Shown: one piece after another, positions 61,788-64,000 of the stretch | Layout: the number at the start of each line of letters is the position of its first letter | Position numbering within the stretch: the first letter of the stretch is position 1 | Source of the DNA: DATGZX01 sp035296965 | GTDB lineage: Bacteria > Planctomycetota > Planctomycetia > Gemmatales > Gemmataceae | Length of the DNA stretch: 64,000 nucleotides | Direction: 5' to 3' | Assembly: GCA_035296965.1 (NCBI GenBank) | Contig: DATGZX010000415.1 | Coordinates: 1-64,000 of the forward strand | The notes under the pieces: generated by a model | What the model was told of the DNA's origin: nothing | Seen by the model: the letters and a program-made list of their open reading frames with translations, nothing else | Database searches by the model: none | Translations under genes and position numbers: made by a program

Positions 61788-62575
61788 ACGTGCTGCCGCA
61801 ATTTATCGATACCCATGCCCACCTGGACGACGAACAATTCCACGCAGACCTCGCGGGCGTCGTGCAGCGTGCGGCCGATGCTGGAATTGTCTCGGTGATC
61901 ACGATTGCGACGACGGCCCCTTCCAGCGCTGCATGTGTAAACCTTGCTGCTCGGTACGCTTCGTTGTTTGCTACCGTCGGCCTCCAGCCCAACCAACTTG
62001 CTCAGGAATTGCCTACCGCCTGGGACGAGGTTGTCGCACTGGTGACGCGCGAGCGCGTGTTCGGCGTGGGGGAAACCGGCCTCGACCGCCATTGGGACTA
62101 CACGCCCTTTGCTCAGCAGGAAGACTTTTTCGCGCGGCACCTGCACCTGGCCCGGCAGCATCAGCTTCCAGTCGTGATCCATTGCCGGGAAGCGGAAGCG
62201 GATGTGCTGCGCATGCTGCGCGAAGATTTTGAGCGGCATGGGCCCGTACGCGGCGTCATGCACTCGTTTACTGCCGATCTCGCGACGGCAGAAGCCTGTC
62301 TGGCAATGGGACTCCATATCTCGTTTGCCGGCATGGTTACGTACAAGAACGCTCAGAACTTGCGTGAGGTGGCCAGCCACATCCCCCTGGAGCGTCTGCT
62401 GATCGAAACCGACAGTCCCTACCTGGCACCGGTGCCGATGCGCGGCAAACGCGACGAGCCGGCCTTCGTCGTCCATACGGCGTCTTGTCTGGCAACTGTC
62501 AGGGGGGTCGAGCCGGCATTGATTGCCGAACACACGACACGGAACGCACGTTCACTATTCCAACTGCCAAGCTAG
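61784..62575 (+). CDS. tatD: TatD-family deoxyribonuclease
   Basis: Metal-dependent 3'-5' exonuclease/hydrolase of the TatD group. The TIM-barrel ligand set is visible: FIDTHAHLDD, GVGETGLDRHWD, VIHCREAEAD, VMHSFTAD and LIETDSPYLAP with RGKRDEPAFV. 263 residues from TTG 61784, which overlaps the previous stop as TTGA; a GTG at 61790 is an equally good start (MLPQFIDTHAH). Position after the complex I genes is coincidental to function. Confidence 0.93.
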   Translation: MNVLPQFIDTHAHLDDEQFHADLAGVVQRAADAGIVSVITIATTAPSSAACVNLAARYASLFATVGLQPNQLAQELPTAWDEVVALVTRERVFGVGETGLDRHWDYTPFAQQEDFFARHLHLARQHQLPVVIHCREAEADVLRMLREDFERHGPVRGVMHSFTADLATAEACLAMGLHISFAGMVTYKNAQNLREVASHIPLERLLIETDSPYLAPVPMRGKRDEPAFVVHTASCLATVRGVEPALIAEHTTRNARSLFQLPS

Positions 62576-62818
62576 TTCTCACATCACCAGCCGCCACGCG
62601 GTTTTTTCGGGCAGCAATTTCTAAAGAATGACCGGTTCGCAGCGAATACTCCTTCAGGCACATGCTCTGTTACGCTTGAAAGATGAGTTTGAAGTTCCGG
62701 CTTCAGCCGGGAACTCCGCCTGAAGGTGCGAAAAGAACCCACCACAGGATGAATGACAGAGCGGTAAGGTGCTCTTGGCTTCGCGCGACTCGGACTGATC
62801 TGGGCAGGAGGAATTACG

Positions 62819-63334
62819 ATGGAAAACATGCACAGCACCGGGCATCTGCTTCGCAAGGTCGCAATGATGTCACTCATCGGCTTCCTGGTCATCACGATGG
62901 CGGGGCCGGTATTCGCGCTCCTCGGCGTGATCCTACCATTCGCGGTCGTGGGTTTCCTCGTCTGGGCGGTTGTTCGGGGGATCATGCTCGGGCCCCTGGT
63001 CCTGGGAAGGATCATCGGCAATACAGCGAGGGCCGTTGGCCGGATGGTAGTTGCCCTACCGCTCTGGCTCGCACGACGAGTTCGGTCAGGAATAGGCCTG
63101 GTGGGTAGATTCGTGATGAGCGCTGCCGGAGTCATTTTCCCGGTCGCTGCCGGCGCCGCAGCCGGGGCGTTTCTGGGTATGCTTGGTGGTGAGCAATATC
63201 ACGATGCCGACATGCGCGTTCCCGCGGGGGCCTTGATTGGGGCCAGCATCGGACTCATCGCCGCATTCTGGGGAAGCAAACCAGCGGCCAGCATCGCCAG
63301 GCCCGCTCACGAGACCCTGGAGCGTGCGGTCTGA
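62819..63334 (+). CDS. Uncharacterised membrane protein, 171 aa
   Basis: Two or three hydrophobic segments (MMSLIGFLVITMAGPVFALL, VILPFAVVGFLVWAVV, ALIGASIGLIAAFW) and glycine-rich stretches (AAGAAAGAFLGMLGG). A strong AGGAGG lies just before ATG 62819. No family recognised. It converges with pyrE. The 240 bases upstream, after tatD, have no gene. Confidence 0.68.
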   Translation: MENMHSTGHLLRKVAMMSLIGFLVITMAGPVFALLGVILPFAVVGFLVWAVVRGIMLGPLVLGRIIGNTARAVGRMVVALPLWLARRVRSGIGLVGRFVMSAAGVIFPVAAGAAAGAFLGMLGGEQYHDADMRVPAGALIGASIGLIAAFWGSKPAASIARPAHETLERAV

Positions 63335-63341
63335 GAGTAAT

Positions 63342-63890
63342 TCAAGAGCCGATGCCAAAGTCCCGGATCGTGAAAATAGGCAGGTAGTTATACTTGTCCG
63401 CCAGGCGTTCGCGGGCCCCCTCGAGCCGATCCACGATGCAGCTGACGGCTACGACCTTCGCTCCCAGGTTTTCCACTTCCGCGATTGCCTGGGCCACAGA
63501 GCCGCCCTGCGTGAACACATCATCGATGACCACGACCCGGAAGCCAGCCTCAACGACACCCTCCACCCGTTGCTGGCTTCCGTGGTCTTTTGCCTGCTTG
63601 CGAACGAAGAACCCTTCTAGCTGCCGGCCATGCATGTGATAGTGCAGTCCGGCCGCCGTGGCCATCGGGATCGCGCCGACTTCCAACCCGCCTATCGCCT
63701 GGATGTTCAGGTCCTTCGTCATCTCCCAGAGAATATCGCCCAGGAGCCAGATCGCTTCGGCGTTGAATAGCACTTTCTTGCTGTTGATGTAGTAGGTGCT
63801 CTCTTTCCCCGAAGCGAGCGTGAATCGTCCGAAGGACATTGCCCGCGTCTTGAACAACTCCAAAAGACGTGCTCGCGATGGATTGCTCAT
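63342..63890 (-). CDS. pyrE: Orotate phosphoribosyltransferase
   Basis: Makes OMP from orotate and PRPP in pyrimidine synthesis. The PRPP-binding motif RVVVIDDVFTQGGS and the N-terminal SFGRFTLASGKESTYYINSK are present, with GGLEVGAIPMATA between them. 182 residues, somewhat shorter than E. coli PyrE (213) but typical of the group. A Lys/Arg-rich loop (RKQAKDHGSQQ) occupies the flexible-loop position. Beyond its start, 63891-64000 has no gene. Confidence 0.94.
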   Translation of the reverse strand: MSNPSRARLLELFKTRAMSFGRFTLASGKESTYYINSKKVLFNAEAIWLLGDILWEMTKDLNIQAIGGLEVGAIPMATAAGLHYHMHGRQLEGFFVRKQAKDHGSQQRVEGVVEAGFRVVVIDDVFTQGGSVAQAIAEVENLGAKVVAVSCIVDRLEGARERLADKYNYLPIFTIRDFGIGS

Positions 63891-64000
63891 GCCTATCTCC
63901 TTCCGTGCGCATCTCGCTGTGGCTTCGCCAATCTCGACAATCGACCAGCCTTCTTTAGCACCTGCGCGGCGCTAGGAGACCATGCAGGTCTCCCAGCCTA

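Overview
The window looks like a chromosomal segment of a planctomycete, most likely Gemmatales/Gemmataceae. The lines of evidence are an ECF sigma factor fused to a membrane segment and a DUF1549-like tail, an LptB-type ATPase with a HEAT-like C-terminal extension, a DnaK with an extra loop in the ATPase domain, HExxH metallopeptidase and PQQ-propeller secreted proteins, many palindromic intergenic repeats, and sparse operons. The taxonomic call is inference; there is no rRNA in the window. I saw no tRNA, rRNA or CRISPR array.

Layout. 1-2.8 kb: end of a possible transposase, two uncharacterised genes, a diacylglycerol kinase and a small conserved gene. 3.0-7.5 kb: a compact lipid/polyketide-like locus with a ketosynthase, a Cys-less ketosynthase-like partner, an alpha-oxoamine synthase and an acyl carrier protein. 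7.6-11.2 kb: secreted DUF6134 protein, L-lactate permease, two small genes. 11.3-15.4 kb: accessory island with a truncated DUF433/DUF5615 toxin-antitoxin pair, a MazEF-like pair, a GmrSD-like (DUF262/DUF1524) restriction gene broken by an amber codon, and a CcbP-like protein. 15.7-22 kb: methyltransferase, secreted protein, ATP-grasp enzyme, GNAT, a nitrilase broken by TGA, and a PQQ-propeller protein. 22.4-25.2 kb: three TadE/TadG-type pilus genes, the middle one broken by TGA, bracketed by a 150-bp direct repeat and an IS remnant. 26-31.6 kb: unknown gene, ECF sigma factor, tandem membrane paralogues, metallopeptidase.

31.7-43.6 kb is almost entirely minus strand: DinB protein, LptB, then an eda-kdgK-nnrE-deacetylase operon following a GMC oxidoreductase (sugar-acid catabolism and metabolite repair), two HDOD signalling proteins and DnaK. 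44-52.2 kb is plus strand: pheA-aroF (aromatic amino acids) behind a near-consensus promoter, tpiA, secG, yicC, gmk-rpoZ, a membrane protein and a FAH-family enzyme. 53-62.6 kb holds the membrane arm of respiratory complex I (nuoH-J-K-L-M-N, without nuoI or the peripheral arm), coupled to an unknown small gene and tatD. pyrE and a membrane protein close the window.

Most unusual points: three genes within about 9 kb interrupted by in-frame stop codons with no frameshift; the ketosynthase/oxoamine-synthase locus; families of cruciform and palindromic repeats, one sitting inside a tandem duplication of a gene end; and a NuoM with a large soluble insertion.
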